Positions 38,791 to 49,994 of a stretch of DNA of 64,000 bases are shown piece after piece. Both the position numbers and the translations under genes were made by a program. Numbering within the stretch: the first letter of the stretch is position 1; every line of letters begins with the position of its first letter. The notes beneath the pieces were generated by a model that saw only the letters and a program-made list of their open reading frames with translations, was not told the origin of the DNA and made no database searches. The stretch covers positions 310,001 through 374,000 of the forward strand of contig NZ_MUGS01000004.1 of the NCBI RefSeq assembly GCF_002222055.1, in the 5' to 3' direction. This DNA is from Flavobacterium araucananum. GTDB lineage: Bacteria; Bacteroidota; Bacteroidia; Flavobacteriales; Flavobacteriaceae.

Positions 38791-41700
38791 ATGAAACACT
38801 TATTATCTGAGTTAGAGAATCACAATATTCAAATTTCGTTAAATGGAGATAATCTTGATTTAAGTTTCGATGGTACCGAAATAGATCAAAATTTACTTAA
38901 TGAGATACGAACACACAAATCAGAGTTAATTGACTATTTGAAGAAATATGCTCATTTTAATAAAAATGAACATATAAACCCTATTGATAAAAATAGTAGT
39001 TACCAGTTGTCTGATACCCAACGCAGATTATGGGTGCTTTGTCAGTTCGAAAATGCTTCAAATGCTTACAATATGCCAACACGTATTTTTCTTGAAGGAG
39101 AATACGATCCGTCAAAATTTGGTTTTGCAATTGCTGCAGTATTAGAGCGCCATGAAATCTTGCGTACCCTATTTAAGAAAGATCAAAACGACGAAATCCG
39201 TCAATGGATACAGCCGTTAGAAGACTTAAATTTTCAACTGGATTATAAAGACTTTACAAACGAAGCTTCTCCCATTGCCAACGCCGAAAATTATATTGCC
39301 AATGATTCATTTAAGGCATTCGATTTAGAGAAAGGCCCCTTAGTACGTGCCAGTTTATTGCAGGTAGCGGCAAACAGTTATATTTTTTATTATAATATGC
39401 ACCATATCATAAGCGATGGCTGGTCTATGGAAATCCTGGGAAGAGATGTAATGTCGTACTATCATTTTTATCAAAACGATACACCTTTAAATCTTCCTGA
39501 ATTAAAAATTCAGTACAAAGACTATGCAGCATGGCAAATTACACAAATCGATAGTGATGTTCTAAGCACCAGCAAAAAATATTGGTCAGAAAGGTTCAAA
39601 GGAGATCTGCCTACAATAGCTTTACCCAGTCAAAAAAAACGACCAAGAGTTAAAACATTTAATGGTCATAGTCTTAGTACACAAATTCCTTTTGAACAAA
39701 CGCAGGGATTGCGCAATCTTTCGCAGGAAGCAGGAGGTAGTTTATTTATGGCATTATTAGCTGTCTGGAAAGTTTTAATCTATCGCTACACCTCGCAGGA
39801 AGACCTGATAGTTGGAACCGCTGTGGCAGGCAGGGATCATACAGATCTCGAAGATCAGATAGGTTTTTATGTAAATACGATAGCTTTTAGAAATAGTATA
39901 ATACCCGAAGAAACTTTTAATCAGACCTTTGCCCGAATAAAAGCAAGCACACTAGAAGCCTACAACCATCAAATGTATCCCTTTGATCGATTGGTCGAAG
40001 ATTTAAACGTAGTAAGAGATTCCAGCCGAAGTCCAATATTCGAAGTAATGTTTACAATTCAGAATCTTGGAGACAGGCAGGCAAAAAAACAATTTGAAAT
40101 AAGTGACGCTATAAGGGATTTGGGAGAAAGCAAATCCAAATTTGATCTCGCAGTAACTTTTGAAGAAATGGGCGAACATTTGTCTTTTGTAATTACCTAC
40201 AATTCAGATGTTTATAAAAACGAAATGATTACACAATTAATGATTCATTTCAAGTCACTATTGAAAGAATTATTAAAAAATCCGGATCAAAAAATTAGTA
40301 CTGTTGATTTTTTATCTCCAAGTGAGAAAAACGTATTATTACTTGATTTTAATACTACCGAAGTTAACTATCCAAAACATCAGACAGTTTTAGATTTATT
40401 TGAAGAACAAGTAGCTGCTAACCCGGAAAAAATTGCAGTATCATACGAACAGGACAAGCTTACTTATAGAGAACTTGAAGAAAAATCGCGTCAATTGGCG
40501 CAGTACTTTATTGGTAACGGGATTGAGAAACAATTAATTCCTATTTGTGTAGACCGTTCTCTCAAAATGGTAATCGGGATATTAGGAATCCTGAGATCAG
40601 GCAACGGTTATGTACCTGTCGAAGGCAGTTTTCCGCAAGAAAGAATACAGTATATCCTAGAAGATGTTCGATCAGAATATGTTGTAACCAATACTCTTTA
40701 TGCATCAGTTTTTGATACGGTAAAGTGCATAAATCTGGATACTTTCGAGTATCATTTGCAAAACACAGCAGCAATAGACATAAAGATAGCGCCAACAGAT
40801 CTGGCATATTGTATTTATACCTCCGGAACAACGGGAGTGCCAAAAGGCGTGGTAAATGAACATGGAGGATTATTGAATCGCCTGTTATGGATGCAGAATG
40901 ATTTGCAAATAAACTCAGATTCAGTACTGTTGCACAAAACACCTTATGTATTTGATGTTTCGGTATGGGAGTTAATTATGCCGTTTATTGCAGGAGCGCA
41001 GTTAGTGATTGCTAAACCGGATGGACATAAAGACCCTGAATATTTACTGGATATAATAGAGGGAGAAGCTATATCGATTGTACATTTTGTTCCTTCTATG
41101 TTTGGAATGTTTTTAGAATATGCTGTCGAAGAAAAATGTAAAAACCTATCGCATATTATTTGCAGCGGCGAAGCTTTGCCCATACAAATGGTTCAAAAAT
41201 TTAAGGAAATATTCAAAAACGTAAAACTTCATAATTATTACGGTCCTACCGAAGCAGCAATAGATGTAACAGCAATAGATTTAACACAAAGCAATTTGCA
41301 AAAAGATACCGTTAGTATAGGGAAACCTGTTGCAAATACTAAAATTTATATTGTAGATAAATTGTTGAACCTACAACCATTAGGTGCTGTTGGAGAATTG
41401 CTTATAGGAGGAGTTCAGGTAGCAAGAGGTTATCTCAATAAAGCAGAATTAACGAGGGAAAAATTTATAGAAAGCCCGTTTACAAAAGGCGATCGCTTAT
41501 ATAAAACAGGCGATCTGGCACGTTGGTTGCCTGACGGCACCATCGATTATATTGGCAGGAAAGACAATCAGGTAAAAATAAAAGGACATCGTATTGAACT
41601 TGGAGAAATAGAACATGCTTTATCTAATTATGAGGACATAAGTAACAGCGTAATAGTGGTAAGGGAAAGAAACGAAAACAAATATCTCGTTGCTTATTAT

Positions 41701-42198
41701 ACTGCAAAAGAAGAGCAGGACGCTCTGGAACTTCGGAATTTTTTACAGAATAAATTGCCAATCTATATGGTGCCGGAGTATTTTATGTATCTAAAAGAAT
41801 TTCCGTTGACCGTAAACGGAAAATTAGATGTAAAATCTTTACCGGATGTAGAAGTTACAGTAGGCAATAATTATGTAGCTCCTTCGAGCGAGTTAGAAGA
41901 ACAACTGGTTGAGATTTGGGCAAACGTACTTAAACTCGATAAAGAAGTGATAAGCGTAAACCGAAATTTCTTTGAACTGGGAGGTAATTCAATGGATATC
42001 ATAATACTAAACAATAGAATAAACCTCGAATTTAATTCCAGTATTTCGGTTACAGAAATGTTTGGATTAAGCACCATACTCGAAGTGAAGGAATTTATTT
42101 TGAAAGGCGGAAACGGGCAATTGCACCAGATAGAAGATAATATTGAGCATGCTATTAATGATGCTACTGAAAATTTAAGACTACTAGATAATTTTTAA
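38791..42198 (+). CDS. NRPS 4: TubC dock - C/A(Ser)/PCP
   Basis: A 1135-residue single-module synthetase, 50 bp after the CmlA-like gene. Residues 1-55 form a TubC-type docking domain like those of NRPS 2 and the condensation protein. C ~70-500 has HHIISDG near 204. A ~528-1030 has pocket DVWHISYIDK, close to the serine code DVWHLSLIDK. PCP has Ser ~1067 in GGNSM. The C domain must take a polyketide-extended chain from PKS A. There is no epimerase. Its C-terminus (RLLDNF) differs from both tail classes seen on the other proteins, and the next protein is a PKS-NRPS hybrid starting directly with a KS. Confidence 0.94.
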   Translation: MKHLLSELENHNIQISLNGDNLDLSFDGTEIDQNLLNEIRTHKSELIDYLKKYAHFNKNEHINPIDKNSSYQLSDTQRRLWVLCQFENASNAYNMPTRIFLEGEYDPSKFGFAIAAVLERHEILRTLFKKDQNDEIRQWIQPLEDLNFQLDYKDFTNEASPIANAENYIANDSFKAFDLEKGPLVRASLLQVAANSYIFYYNMHHIISDGWSMEILGRDVMSYYHFYQNDTPLNLPELKIQYKDYAAWQITQIDSDVLSTSKKYWSERFKGDLPTIALPSQKKRPRVKTFNGHSLSTQIPFEQTQGLRNLSQEAGGSLFMALLAVWKVLIYRYTSQEDLIVGTAVAGRDHTDLEDQIGFYVNTIAFRNSIIPEETFNQTFARIKASTLEAYNHQMYPFDRLVEDLNVVRDSSRSPIFEVMFTIQNLGDRQAKKQFEISDAIRDLGESKSKFDLAVTFEEMGEHLSFVITYNSDVYKNEMITQLMIHFKSLLKELLKNPDQKISTVDFLSPSEKNVLLLDFNTTEVNYPKHQTVLDLFEEQVAANPEKIAVSYEQDKLTYRELEEKSRQLAQYFIGNGIEKQLIPICVDRSLKMVIGILGILRSGNGYVPVEGSFPQERIQYILEDVRSEYVVTNTLYASVFDTVKCINLDTFEYHLQNTAAIDIKIAPTDLAYCIYTSGTTGVPKGVVNEHGGLLNRLLWMQNDLQINSDSVLLHKTPYVFDVSVWELIMPFIAGAQLVIAKPDGHKDPEYLLDIIEGEAISIVHFVPSMFGMFLEYAVEEKCKNLSHIICSGEALPIQMVQKFKEIFKNVKLHNYYGPTEAAIDVTAIDLTQSNLQKDTVSIGKPVANTKIYIVDKLLNLQPLGAVGELLIGGVQVARGYLNKAELTREKFIESPFTKGDRLYKTGDLARWLPDGTIDYIGRKDNQVKIKGHRIELGEIEHALSNYEDISNSVIVVRERNENKYLVAYYTAKEEQDALELRNFLQNKLPIYMVPEYFMYLKEFPLTVNGKLDVKSLPDVEVTVGNNYVAPSSELEEQLVEIWANVLKLDKEVISVNRNFFELGGNSMDIIILNNRINLEFNSSISVTEMFGLSTILEVKEFILKGGNGQLHQIEDNIEHAINDATENLRLLDNF

Positions 42199-42211
42199 AA
42201 AGTTTACGCAC

Positions 42212-45200
42212 ATGAGTAATTACACAGGTTTAGAGGTAGCGATTATAGGAATGTCCGGAAAATTTCCGGGCGCAAATGATATAGAGAATTTTTGGGAAAA
42301 TCTAAAAAACGGAGTAGAATCAATTGAGTTCTTTACTCCCGAAGAGTTATTGGAAGAAGGAGAAGATAAACGAAATATAGAAAACGAAAGGTATGTAAAT
42401 GCCAATTCGTATCTAAAAGACAAAGAATATTTTGACGCTGATTTTTTTGGTTACCTGCCGGACGAAGCAAAATTAATGGACCCACAAGTTCGTTTGTTTC
42501 ATCAGGTTTGTTGGGAAGCCCTGGAAGATGCAGGATGTAACCTTAAGGATCCTTCAAACAAAATAGGATTATTTGCAGGAGCAGCCTCAAATATAAACTG
42601 GGAAATGTATGCGGCGCTAATCAATAATCAGGGATTAGTAGATGATTTTTCGGCTTTTCAGTTAAGGAACTCGAGGTTTCTTGCTACCAGAATTTCGTAT
42701 GCTTTTAACCTGAAAGGAGTTTCAATGTTTGTTGATTCTGCTTGTTCTACTTCCTTGGCGGCAGTACATCAGGCATGCAGGAGCTTATTGGTTGGCGATT
42801 GTAACATCGCTATAGCCGGTGGTGTTGCGATTACCAATAAATCCAAAAAAGGATACATGCATCAGGAAGGAATGATAAATTCCAGAGATGGTCATTGCAA
42901 AGCTTTTGATGATGATTCGACTGGTACCGTAATAGGTGAAGGCGCGGGAGTTGTTATTTTAAAATCTTTAAAAAATGCAATAAGAGACAGAGATCATGTA
43001 TATGCTGTAATTAGAGGAACAGGTATAAATAATGATGGCGATAACAAAGTAGGATATACAGCACCCTCTATCGACGGACAAATGGAGGCTATCATGACGG
43101 CTCAAAGATGGGCAAAAGTAGATCCTGCCTCTATTGGTTATATAGAAGCCCATGGAACGGGAACGAAACTGGGAGATCCGGTAGAAATTGCAGCCTTAAA
43201 AAAAGCATTTAATACGGATAAAAAACAATTTTGTGCAGTAGGATCTGTAAAAACAAATATTGGTCATCTGGATACTGCATCCGGAGTAGCAGGATTAATA
43301 AAAGCCGTTTTAGCCTTAAAACACAAACAAATACCACCAAGTTTACATTTCAAAAATCCAAATAAAGCGATAGATTTTGCCAACAGTCCTTTTTATATCA
43401 ATACAAAATTGCAAAACTGGAAACAAGGCGATACACCACTTCGAGCCGGAGTAAGCTCTTTTGGAATAGGAGGTACCAATGTGCATATTGTTTTAGAAGA
43501 AACACTTACCAAAGAAAAAGGCTCCGCAAGCAGACCTTATCAATTATTGTCATTGGCAGGTAAAACCCCCGAGGCGTTAAACCGAAACATAAATAAGTTT
43601 ACCAATTTTTTAAAAAATAATACCGAAGACGATCTTGCAGATATTGCCTATACGCTACAAACAGGGCGAGAATCATTTGCTTACAGAAAGACTGTAGTTT
43701 GTAAAGACAGAGCAGAAGCAATTGCATTATTGTCATCAGAAAACACAATCGACGCTCATAAAACAGCCGGTGTATCAAATAACAGTACACCAAAAATAGC
43801 ATTTATGTTTTCTGGTCAGGGATCGCAATACCACAATATGTGTGTAACGTTATATCAAAACGAACCTGCTTTTAAGGCTATTACAGATCAATGTCTGACC
43901 TTTATAAAAGAAAAATACAATAAAGATTTAAGTACTGTATTGTTTAGCGATCAGCAGGCAAAAGAAGATTCAGGCATTGATGATACTGAAAACACACAAC
44001 CTGCCTTATTTATAATAGAATATGCTCTGGCACATGTCTTAGAATCCTGGGGTATAACTCCGGATATCATGATTGGTCATAGCATAGGCGAATATGTTGC
44101 AGCTTGTATAAGCGGCGTTTTTACTCTTGAAGAAGCCTTGCATCTGGTGGTAAAAAGAGGAGAGCTAATGCAAAAAATGCCACGAGGTAAAATGGTAAGC
44201 ATTGCAATAGCAGAGCAGGAGTTACTACCTTTATTAAAAGATCATAAAAACATATCGTTAGCCGCAGTAAACAGTACTGAATTGTGTGTGGTTTCAGGAG
44301 AAGATGATGCAATCGAAGCATTTCGATTAGCTCTGGAAGAAAAAAACTACGTGTGCAGACCTGTGAGAACCTCACATGCGTTTCATTCTTATATGATGGA
44401 TGAAGCATTGGAGGACTATAAAAAAGAATTTGCAAACATAAAATTCAAGAAACCTCAAAAAAGTTTTATCTCCAACCTGTCCGGTACAATTGCCTTAGAT
44501 CAGGAAGTTACAACAGCAGAATACTGGTTGCGCCATTTGCGTGAAACTGTTTTGTTTGCCAAAGGTATCGAAACTATTTTAGACCATAAAATTAGTACCC
44601 TTGTAGAAGTTGGACCCGGAAAAGTGCTGAGCTATTTAGTAGCAACCAACAACAAAAAAAGTGCTAACCATAATATTGTAAACTTAGTAAGAAGCGTTAA
44701 AGAAGAGGGAGATGATTTGCAGCACCTTCTTGTCGCTGTTGGCAAATTGTGGGAGCAGGGATTTTTGCCACAATGGTCAAAATATTATCAAAACGAACAA
44801 AGAAACAAAGTCTCGTTGCCAACGTATGATTTCGAGAAAACATCTTATCCAGTTAATGTAAACGCTGTTGACTTAATAAAAGAACAATTTGATGCAGTTG
44901 GTTACAGCAATAAGAACGAAACCATTGGGGTAAATGTATCTTCGTGGAGAAGTTCATTATTGCCCAATTCAGGATTTGGACAGAGCGAAAAAAGAAATTC
45001 TTTTTTGGTTTTTTCAGGAAACGAAAATTTCAGTCCGTCAGTAATCAAGGAGCTTGTTGCCAACAATCATAAAGTAATCGAAGTTAAGTTTGGAGCAGAA
45101 TTTAAGGAAATTTCAAAAGAGATTGTAGAAGTAAATCCTCAAAATATTTCTCAATTGTGGCACTATCTTAAACAAGCTTCGATCACGATTGGAGATATTG

Positions 45201-48200
45201 TTTATTGTGCAGCATTAAGTCAGGAATCAGGAACCGTAAACTACGAGGTGATAGACGACCAACTAAATCAGGGATATATTGATTTATGTTATATAATGCA
45301 GTCTTTACCACATCTTGATCCAGATGAAAAAATAAGTATAACCGTATTTAATAATCATATTGCAAAAGTTTTTGACGAGGATAAATTTAATTCATTAAAA
45401 GCCACCATACTTGCACCTGTTAAGATTATACCTTCAGAAATATTTCAGGTAAGTTCTAAACTGATCGACATACCATACCCATTTGCAGATGCGGTACGAG
45501 CAGCAAAATATTTGCCTAAACTTATTAACGAGTTGTTTTACGAATCAGACAACAGCCCGTTTGTAGCATACAGAAACGAACAGCGCTGGATTCCTGGTTA
45601 CGACACCCTTACAGACAATCAGGAGTTAAGTTCCGGAGTAACCATAGTTCCGGAAGGTGTTTATATTATTACAGGAGGATTTGGAGGTATGGGATTTTCT
45701 ATAGCTCAGGATTTAGTCTTTAAAAAAGGAGCAAATGTTGTTTTATTGCATCGTTCTGCTTTTCCGGATCGTTTAGCATGGACTGATCTGTTGTTAAACA
45801 AAGACAAAGCATCAGGAAAAGAAGCAGATGTGATCCAGAAAATAGAGGCACTTATAAAAATGGAAGCCACAGGATGTATCGTACAATTGCATCAGGTAAA
45901 TGTGTCTGAAGAAGCCGAAGTAAAAAATGTTCTCGAAGAAATAAAAGAGCAGCATTCTAAAATAAATGGTCTGATATGGGCAGCCGGCGAAATAGATTAC
46001 GGAGGCATTATCCTGAATAGAAACCGCGAATCATTACTAAAATACAGTAGCTCAAAAATAGCAGCAGTTTTGTTGTTTGAAAAATATTTGAATTTTGCCG
46101 AATTAGATTTTGTAAGTCTTTTTTCGTCTATAGGAAACGTATTCTATCAGTCAAAATTTGGACAGGTTGGCTACAATGCTGCAAACGAATTTTTGCAAAG
46201 TTACGCCGCTTATTTAGAACAAAAACTAAACATTCACGCTTTTGCAATCAACTGGTGCGATTGGTTAAATGTAGGTATGACCGTAAAATCGTTGCAGAAC
46301 GCATCAGAGCAAAGCATCGAAAATGCAAACAATCAAATCGATGGTATTTATCCGGAAGAAGGAGTGGCAGTATTTTATCGTTGTCTTGAAAGTAAAGCCG
46401 TTTCTACGACCGTATACAAAGGCAATCTGACAGAAGCCATTAAACAACACGAAGCAGAATATCAAAAAATAAAAAAAGAACTGACTTTGCCAAACGCAGT
46501 AGCAATTACGGCAATTGAAGATCAAAATGTAAAGAGCGCAGAAGAGATCGTAATCGAAGTTTTCTCGCAGTTTTTTGGCAAAACAGGCTTCGATTTAAAC
46601 ACAGATTTTTTCGAATTAGGCGGAGATTCCTTAAAAGGGATGACCTTGTTGTCGCGTATCAATCAGCAAATAGGTTCTTCGTTATCAATTGGGGATTTGT
46701 ATAAACATTCGACCATACAAGCATTGGTCAAATTACTGTCAAAAACAGCAATAGGCACCCATATAATTCAAATTCCTAAAGTGCCGGAAAAAGAAAACTA
46801 CAAAGTATCCTCTGCACAAAAGCGAATGTACTTTTTACAATTTCTAAACCAGGAAAGTATTGCTTACAACGAAATACAGATATTAGAAGCAAAAGGTATC
46901 CTGGATCCGGTTAAAATAAAAAAGGCATTAGAAAAACTGGTCCAGCGTCATGAAAGCCTTCGTACTTTTTTTGAATTGGATAGCGGAGCAATAGTTCAAA
47001 AAATAAACAAAGATATTCGCCTCCATATAGAAGAGTATGTTTCAGACAGAGAGGGTATAGAAACGATAATTAAAGCATTTATCCGTCCGTTTGATTTAGC
47101 TGTAGCACCATTGTTTCGTTTTGGAATTATACAATTGTCAGAACAGGAGCATATATTAATTCTGGACATGCACCATATCATTACAGATGGTATTTCGAAA
47201 AACACATTAATTAGTGATTTTCTAACCTTTTATAATGGGGTAGAATTGCCGGATTTAAAATTACAATATAAAGATTATGCCGAATGGCAACAAAGTGAAT
47301 CAGAACAACAGCGAATTATCAAACAAAAAGAATTTTGGTTAAACCAATTCTCTGATGATATCCCGGTGCTGGAATTGCCTCTGGATTATGTTAGGCCTGC
47401 ACATAAAAATAATGTGGGAGATTATGTAGAATTTAGCTTAGATACAGCAGACACAAATGCCTTAAAAACATTGACAGAAGGGCATAACGTATCCCAATTT
47501 GGCTTGTTATTGTCTATTTTTAATGTCCTGCTAAGCAAAGTATCCAATCAGGAAGATATTGTAATAGGGACCTCAATGTCTGGTCGTTTGCACGCTGATC
47601 TGGAAGGTATTTTAGGAATGTTTGTCAATGTTTTACCGTTGCGAAATTATCCTGACGGAAACCTGAGTTTTATTGAATTATTGGCAAATGTAAAATCAAA
47701 TACATTGGCTTGTATGGACAATCAGGGCTATCAGTTTGAAGATTTGATAGAAGCACTCGGGATAAAGCCCAATGCAAGCCGTGACGCCTTATTTGATGTT
47801 TTATTTGATTACCATAACTTTGAAGAAACACCGGCAGCAGAGATTTCAGATTTAAGTTTTAGCGGTTATGGCAGAAAGCAAAAAACCTCAAAGTTTGATC
47901 TTACCTTAAGAGCAAAAGAAGTAGAGAACAAAATCTATTTAGGTTTTGAGTATCGAACAGATCTGTTTAAAAAAGAAACCATAGAGCAATTTGTAAACTA
48001 TTTTAAAATAATAGTCACTACCATCATTGCAAACAAAAATGTGCGATTGTCAGACATAAATATCCTGGATGAACACAGTACAAATAAATTACTGCATGTT
48101 TTTAATGCTACAAATGTCGAATATGCGGCAGATAAAACCGTATTGGATTTATTTGAAGATCAGGTCGCAAAAACACCTGATGCCGTTGCCGTAGTTTTTG

Positions 48201-49978
48201 AAACTAAAAAAATCACCTACAAAGAACTCGATAGTTTATCGACTCAAATGTCTTATAATTTAATACAAAATTATACTGTCGAAAAAGGGGATATGGTTGG
48301 TGTGCTCCTGAACCGAAGCGAGTGGACGATTATTACCATTTTAGGAATTTTGAAATCAGGCGCAGTATTTATTCCTGTCGATTCAGAATTGCCAGCAAAT
48401 CGTCAGGCCTTTATTGTTACCGATACAGCCTTGAAACTATTGGTTACAGAAACCTCATTTTTACTGGACCTTGATTTTTATGAAGGAAACGTAATGTCTG
48501 TAGACGTAGAGTTTGAAACCTTTGCAGATGCTTTAAATATCGATAGTATCGATTTGGCTCCAAATGACTTAGCCTACATTATCTATACCTCAGGATCAAC
48601 AGGACAACCCAAAGGTGTTATGATCGAATATCGCTCATTAACTAATTATTTGCTATGGGCAAAAGAGCAGTATTTAAGCGGAAGCCTGATCAATAAAAAT
48701 TTTGGTTTATTTACCTCTTTATCTTTTGATCTAACCATAACCAGCTTGTTTCTGCCTTTGATAAGTGGTGGAATACTGAAAGTACTTCCTTCAAGCAGTT
48801 CTGTAGTGAACTTACTCGAAAACTACCTTGACAGCGACCTGTCCTGTATTAAATTGACGCCTGCACATATTAGTGTTTTAGGCAATTTGGAGATACAATC
48901 AGACAAAATCGAAGTGGCAGTAGTAGGAGGAGAAGAACTTAAAAAAGAACATGTCGAAATATTAAGAAAAATAAACCCTTCGATAAAAATCTATAACGAA
49001 TATGGTCCTACCGAAGCCACAGTTGGTTGTACGATTTTTGAAATTAAATCGTCTGAAGAACTAATCCTGATTGGTAAACCAATTGCAAATACTTCGATAT
49101 ATATCCTCGATAAGTTCAACAGATTACAACCAGAAGGTGTTTTAGGAGAAATAAGTATTGGTGGTTCAGGATTAGCCAGAGGTTATTTGAACAGATTGGA
49201 CCTGACATCAGAAAAATTTATTGCAAACCCGTTCATAGAAGGAGAACTACTCTATAAAACAGGCGATTTAGGAAAATGGCTGTCCAATGGTACCATTGAT
49301 TATAAAGGCAGGATCGATCATCAGGTAAAAGTAAGAGGGTATCGAATCGAATTAGGAGAAATCGAAACGCATATTTTGCAATTCTCACCAGCTATAAAAC
49401 AGGTTCTGGCGCTAATAAAAGAAGTAAAAAACGAAAGTTGCATAGTCGTTTATTATGTTGCGGATCCTGAAATCGATAAAGCCGAATTGAGAAGTTATCT
49501 TCTTAAAAACCTGCCAGAATATATGGTTCCTGATTTTTATGCAGCACTAAAATCAATACCCTTAAACTCCAGCGGAAAAGTAGACAGAAAAGCGTTGCCC
49601 AATATTACAGGCGATGATTTGATTAAAAAAGAATATGTCGCTCCAAGAAATGAAATAGAAGAAAAACTGATAAAAATAGTAGCGACTATTCTGGAAGCCA
49701 AAGAAAATGAAATTGGTATAAATGATAGTTTTTTTGATCTGGGGATGAATTCTCTAAAACTAATTATCATGGTCAATCACATCAAGACAGAATTAGGTTT
49801 AGGGATCAATATTGCCATTCTTTTTGAGTTCTCGACTGTTAATGAACTGTCTGGTAAAATAGACGAATTAATAAACGAAACAGAAGGAGATAACGAAGAT
49901 TTATCAGGTAAGGAAGAAGAAAACCAAACTGATTTATTAGAACAATACGATGACTTTTTAGAACAGATTGTAGATTAA
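42212..49978 (+). CDS. PKS-NRPS hybrid: KS-AT-KR-ACP - C/A(Asn)/PCP
   Basis: A 2588-residue bimodular protein, 13 bp after NRPS 4. KS ~8-430 has Cys178 in DSACSTS, EAHGTGT and KTNIGH. AT has Ser624 in GHSIGEY and HAFH (malonyl). KR ~1150-1340 has GGFGGMG and Ser/Tyr/Asn in SSIGNVF and GYNAAN. ACP has Ser ~1473 in GGDSLKG. C ~1530-1950 has HHIITDG ~1655. A ~1974-2460 has pocket DLTKVGEVGK (Asn-like). PCP has Ser ~2514 in LGMNS. The acidic tail ends FLEQIVD, closely matching NRPS 3, whose next gene is likewise a MNRESIK-type PKS. The ~280 residues between AT and KR fit the KR structural subdomain; I see no DH or methyltransferase motif there. Predicted role: extend Ser by a reduced malonate unit, then add Asn. 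Confidence 0.95.
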   Translation: MSNYTGLEVAIIGMSGKFPGANDIENFWENLKNGVESIEFFTPEELLEEGEDKRNIENERYVNANSYLKDKEYFDADFFGYLPDEAKLMDPQVRLFHQVCWEALEDAGCNLKDPSNKIGLFAGAASNINWEMYAALINNQGLVDDFSAFQLRNSRFLATRISYAFNLKGVSMFVDSACSTSLAAVHQACRSLLVGDCNIAIAGGVAITNKSKKGYMHQEGMINSRDGHCKAFDDDSTGTVIGEGAGVVILKSLKNAIRDRDHVYAVIRGTGINNDGDNKVGYTAPSIDGQMEAIMTAQRWAKVDPASIGYIEAHGTGTKLGDPVEIAALKKAFNTDKKQFCAVGSVKTNIGHLDTASGVAGLIKAVLALKHKQIPPSLHFKNPNKAIDFANSPFYINTKLQNWKQGDTPLRAGVSSFGIGGTNVHIVLEETLTKEKGSASRPYQLLSLAGKTPEALNRNINKFTNFLKNNTEDDLADIAYTLQTGRESFAYRKTVVCKDRAEAIALLSSENTIDAHKTAGVSNNSTPKIAFMFSGQGSQYHNMCVTLYQNEPAFKAITDQCLTFIKEKYNKDLSTVLFSDQQAKEDSGIDDTENTQPALFIIEYALAHVLESWGITPDIMIGHSIGEYVAACISGVFTLEEALHLVVKRGELMQKMPRGKMVSIAIAEQELLPLLKDHKNISLAAVNSTELCVVSGEDDAIEAFRLALEEKNYVCRPVRTSHAFHSYMMDEALEDYKKEFANIKFKKPQKSFISNLSGTIALDQEVTTAEYWLRHLRETVLFAKGIETILDHKISTLVEVGPGKVLSYLVATNNKKSANHNIVNLVRSVKEEGDDLQHLLVAVGKLWEQGFLPQWSKYYQNEQRNKVSLPTYDFEKTSYPVNVNAVDLIKEQFDAVGYSNKNETIGVNVSSWRSSLLPNSGFGQSEKRNSFLVFSGNENFSPSVIKELVANNHKVIEVKFGAEFKEISKEIVEVNPQNISQLWHYLKQASITIGDIVYCAALSQESGTVNYEVIDDQLNQGYIDLCYIMQSLPHLDPDEKISITVFNNHIAKVFDEDKFNSLKATILAPVKIIPSEIFQVSSKLIDIPYPFADAVRAAKYLPKLINELFYESDNSPFVAYRNEQRWIPGYDTLTDNQELSSGVTIVPEGVYIITGGFGGMGFSIAQDLVFKKGANVVLLHRSAFPDRLAWTDLLLNKDKASGKEADVIQKIEALIKMEATGCIVQLHQVNVSEEAEVKNVLEEIKEQHSKINGLIWAAGEIDYGGIILNRNRESLLKYSSSKIAAVLLFEKYLNFAELDFVSLFSSIGNVFYQSKFGQVGYNAANEFLQSYAAYLEQKLNIHAFAINWCDWLNVGMTVKSLQNASEQSIENANNQIDGIYPEEGVAVFYRCLESKAVSTTVYKGNLTEAIKQHEAEYQKIKKELTLPNAVAITAIEDQNVKSAEEIVIEVFSQFFGKTGFDLNTDFFELGGDSLKGMTLLSRINQQIGSSLSIGDLYKHSTIQALVKLLSKTAIGTHIIQIPKVPEKENYKVSSAQKRMYFLQFLNQESIAYNEIQILEAKGILDPVKIKKALEKLVQRHESLRTFFELDSGAIVQKINKDIRLHIEEYVSDREGIETIIKAFIRPFDLAVAPLFRFGIIQLSEQEHILILDMHHIITDGISKNTLISDFLTFYNGVELPDLKLQYKDYAEWQQSESEQQRIIKQKEFWLNQFSDDIPVLELPLDYVRPAHKNNVGDYVEFSLDTADTNALKTLTEGHNVSQFGLLLSIFNVLLSKVSNQEDIVIGTSMSGRLHADLEGILGMFVNVLPLRNYPDGNLSFIELLANVKSNTLACMDNQGYQFEDLIEALGIKPNASRDALFDVLFDYHNFEETPAAEISDLSFSGYGRKQKTSKFDLTLRAKEVENKIYLGFEYRTDLFKKETIEQFVNYFKIIVTTIIANKNVRLSDINILDEHSTNKLLHVFNATNVEYAADKTVLDLFEDQVAKTPDAVAVVFETKKITYKELDSLSTQMSYNLIQNYTVEKGDMVGVLLNRSEWTIITILGILKSGAVFIPVDSELPANRQAFIVTDTALKLLVTETSFLLDLDFYEGNVMSVDVEFETFADALNIDSIDLAPNDLAYIIYTSGSTGQPKGVMIEYRSLTNYLLWAKEQYLSGSLINKNFGLFTSLSFDLTITSLFLPLISGGILKVLPSSSSVVNLLENYLDSDLSCIKLTPAHISVLGNLEIQSDKIEVAVVGGEELKKEHVEILRKINPSIKIYNEYGPTEATVGCTIFEIKSSEELILIGKPIANTSIYILDKFNRLQPEGVLGEISIGGSGLARGYLNRLDLTSEKFIANPFIEGELLYKTGDLGKWLSNGTIDYKGRIDHQVKVRGYRIELGEIETHILQFSPAIKQVLALIKEVKNESCIVVYYVADPEIDKAELRSYLLKNLPEYMVPDFYAALKSIPLNSSGKVDRKALPNITGDDLIKKEYVAPRNEIEEKLIKIVATILEAKENEIGINDSFFDLGMNSLKLIIMVNHIKTELGLGINIAILFEFSTVNELSGKIDELINETEGDNEDLSGKEEENQTDLLEQYDDFLEQIVD

Positions 49979-49994
49979 TTAAGAAGAATATTTT

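Noticed and set aside
44880..45660. Dehydratase or methyltransferase domain between AT and KR of the PKS-NRPS hybrid
   Set aside because: Length and content fit the KR structural subdomain. No HxxxGxxxxP dehydratase motif and no SAM-binding glycine motif is seen.
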